Below, piece by piece: positions 62,734 through 64,000 of a DNA stretch of 64,000 nt. Numbering within the stretch: position 1 is the stretch's first letter; every line of letters begins with the position of its first letter. The notes beneath the pieces are model-generated. The model did no database searches. It had not been told where the DNA came from and saw only the letters and a list, made by a program, of their open reading frames with translations. Source of the DNA: JBAWAP01 sp049589355 (lineage in GTDB: Bacteria; Chloroflexota; Anaerolineae; VGOG01); NCBI GenBank assembly GCA_049589355.1, contig JBAWAP010000193.1, positions 1 through 64,000 on the forward strand, in the 5' to 3' direction. The position numbers and the translations under genes were made by a program.

Positions 62734-63729
62734 GTGTCTGTCGAGCGAAACATCTATCGGGTCGGAATCGTGGGCGCCGGCAACATATCGAGACTGCATC
62801 TGGAGGCCATAGACCGCCACCCGGACCGGGTGCAGGCGGTGGCGCTCTGTGACCCCAACAAAGAAACCCTCATAGCCCGTGCTGCCGACTACGGGATTTC
62901 TGAATGCTATGCCGACCTGGCCGATATGATCGCACAGGCCGACATCAATGTGGCGGTGGTCTGCACGCCAACCCACGTCCGCCAGGAGGTTCTCTTTCCT
63001 CTGATCGAGGCAGGAATCCCGACCCTGTGTGAGAAGCCGTTTGCGGAAACGTACGCCGAAGCAGTGGCGATTGAGCGTGAAGCTCGCGAGGCCAGCGTGC
63101 CCATCGCCATCAACCAGAACTTCCGCCGGCATTTTACCTTCCACCTGGCACGGGAGATCCTTGCGCGAGGACACCTGGGCCGGCCGCTCCATCTGGTACA
63201 GAGCGCTCTCTACCTCCGGCGCGACAAGGGCTGGCGTCAGCAGCGCAAGCGGTACGTCATGGCGGTGATGTCGATCCACTGGTTCGACGGATATCGCTAC
63301 CTGCTCCGTGATGAGCCTGAGACTGTCTACTGCCGCGGCGTCAATTCCCCGGCTACCGAGGGAGGCGACGACACGGAGATTTCTGTGATCCTGCAGTTCC
63401 ACCAGGGCACGGTCGTCTCCCTCTCAGAGGGCTTCTCCAGCTTCGCTCAGCAGAGTGCGTGCAGCCTGGACTGCGAAAGGGGTGCATTGGTGCTGGGGTA
63501 TGAGGCGCTTACCGAAGTCCGGCCTGACGGCGAGCGGATCGAGCATCGGAACCCGTTTGACAAGGCGGAAGCGACCTGGTACTTGCTGGATGACTTGATG
63601 AAGGCGGTTGAGGAGCAGCGCGCACCCGAGACCGCCGCCGCGGATAACCTAAAGTCTATGCGGATTCTTGAAGGAGCGTACCGTTCTCTGGAGGAGAACG
63701 GCGTGGTCCGGCTGGAGGAGATCGAATGA
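62734..63729 (+). CDS. Gfo/Idh/MocA-family oxidoreductase
   Basis: 331 residues from the GTG at 62734, about ten bases after GGAAGG; a TTG at 62710 is the alternative. The N-terminal Rossmann fold opens YRVGIVGAGNISRLHLEAI, the G-x-G-x-x-G/S dinucleotide motif; CEKPFAETYAEAV is the family's E-K-P signature with the catalytic Lys, and MSIHWFDGYRYLL holds the usual His. Uses NAD(P) to oxidise or reduce a sugar, inositol or sugar acid. ATGA overlap with the next gene indicates a joint pathway. Cytoplasmic. Confidence 0.87.
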   Translation: MSVERNIYRVGIVGAGNISRLHLEAIDRHPDRVQAVALCDPNKETLIARAADYGISECYADLADMIAQADINVAVVCTPTHVRQEVLFPLIEAGIPTLCEKPFAETYAEAVAIEREAREASVPIAINQNFRRHFTFHLAREILARGHLGRPLHLVQSALYLRRDKGWRQQRKRYVMAVMSIHWFDGYRYLLRDEPETVYCRGVNSPATEGGDDTEISVILQFHQGTVVSLSEGFSSFAQQSACSLDCERGALVLGYEALTEVRPDGERIEHRNPFDKAEATWYLLDDLMKAVEEQRAPETAAADNLKSMRILEGAYRSLEENGVVRLEEIE

Positions 63730-64000
63730 AACTCGCTTTCTCCAAACCGACCGCCAGTGAGGAAGAAACCCGGCTGCTGTTTACCAATTTTCGCCAGGTC
63801 GGTTACGACGGCCTGCAGTTGAAAGTTGGTCAGTATACGCCCTATCTCGATCAGCCGGAGCGCTTCGTCGCTGATTGGGGACAGTACCCAGGCTCGGCAT
63901 CGGCCCTGATCGTCTGGGGCACTCCGGATGATGTAAGAAGAGCTTTCACGTTCGGCAGGACGGTCGGCAGTGAGATGATCGTGTTTTGCCATTGCGTGCC
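63726..64000 (+). CDS. Sugar-phosphate isomerase/epimerase-like protein (3' truncated by window)
   Basis: Starts at the ATG overlapping the previous stop and stays open for 91 codons to the end of the window. It begins MKLAFSKPTASEEETRLLFT and continues NFRQVGYDGLQLKVGQYTPY, the first strand-helix units of a xylose-isomerase-like TIM barrel (AP endonuclease family 2 type). Such genes commonly accompany Gfo/Idh/MocA oxidoreductases in inositol or rare-sugar pathways. Full length and metal ligands cannot be seen. Confidence 0.7.
   Translation, partial: MKLAFSKPTASEEETRLLFTNFRQVGYDGLQLKVGQYTPYLDQPERFVADWGQYPGSASALIVWGTPDDVRRAFTFGRTVGSEMIVFCHCV

Overview
The window reads as a chromosome segment of a heterotrophic member of Chloroflexota (Anaerolineae-like). 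The reasons are many TP-rich Tat lipoprotein sugar-binding proteins, GH36/GH51/GH127 glycosidases, MttB-type corrinoid methyltransferases, large STAND-type NTPases, BrnT-like toxin-antitoxin genes and numerous short palindromic intergenic repeats. This assignment is inference from gene content; no rRNA or tRNA was seen. Nearly all genes lie on the + strand.

Layout. 1-1762: tail of a GPH sugar transporter and two genes of unknown function. 1894-12061: a promoter with a palindrome in its spacer, a frameshifted TPR relic and three large NTPase genes (a HEAT-tailed STAND protein, a double-NTPase protein, and an AAA/DUF4062/helical-tail protein). The first and third NTPase proteins carry the same short GVVIGD-type motif. 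This cassette is the best candidate for an undescribed conflict or signalling system. 12142-15779: GH36 alpha-galactosidase and its transporter. 15828-18232: a small unknown gene, a membrane protein and a BrnT-type toxin-antitoxin pair bracketed by two copies of a 124-bp palindromic repeat.

18285-25763 is a corrinoid methyl-transfer cluster: two MttB-family methyltransferases, a corrinoid protein, a homocysteine methyltransferase module, a methionine-synthase-activation-like protein and a hydantoinase/oxoprolinase-family protein. Methyl groups from an unknown methylamine or betaine would pass through the corrinoid protein to homocysteine. Two of these genes carry in-frame palindromic repeat insertions.

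25904-39327 is sugar catabolism: a LacI regulator with a clear promoter and operator, a fucose-isomerase-like protein, a YtfQRT/YjfF-like importer (one permease has an unusual C-terminal extension), a lipoprotein, a creatinase-like protein lacking metal ligands, and an FrcBCA-like importer. 39616-43081 holds three uroporphyrinogen-decarboxylase-superfamily genes. 43105-54885 is an arabinose-type regulon: GH127, GH51 and a CUT1 importer. A promoter/operator cassette occurs here three times, the third copy in front of a LacI-type regulator. A divergent GroEL-like chaperonin and a BNR-propeller protein sit inside this stretch. 55236-62345 contains two tandem paralogous CUT1 importers with a duplicated leader and Tat signal. 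The window ends with a Gfo/Idh/MocA oxidoreductase and the start of a sugar-phosphate-isomerase-like gene.

Three themes run through the window: binding-protein genes are usually followed by a stable hairpin before the next importer gene; palindromic repeats abut or enter genes and sometimes supply stop codons; and relics of GH31, LamG and URO-D coding sequence show repeated local rearrangement.
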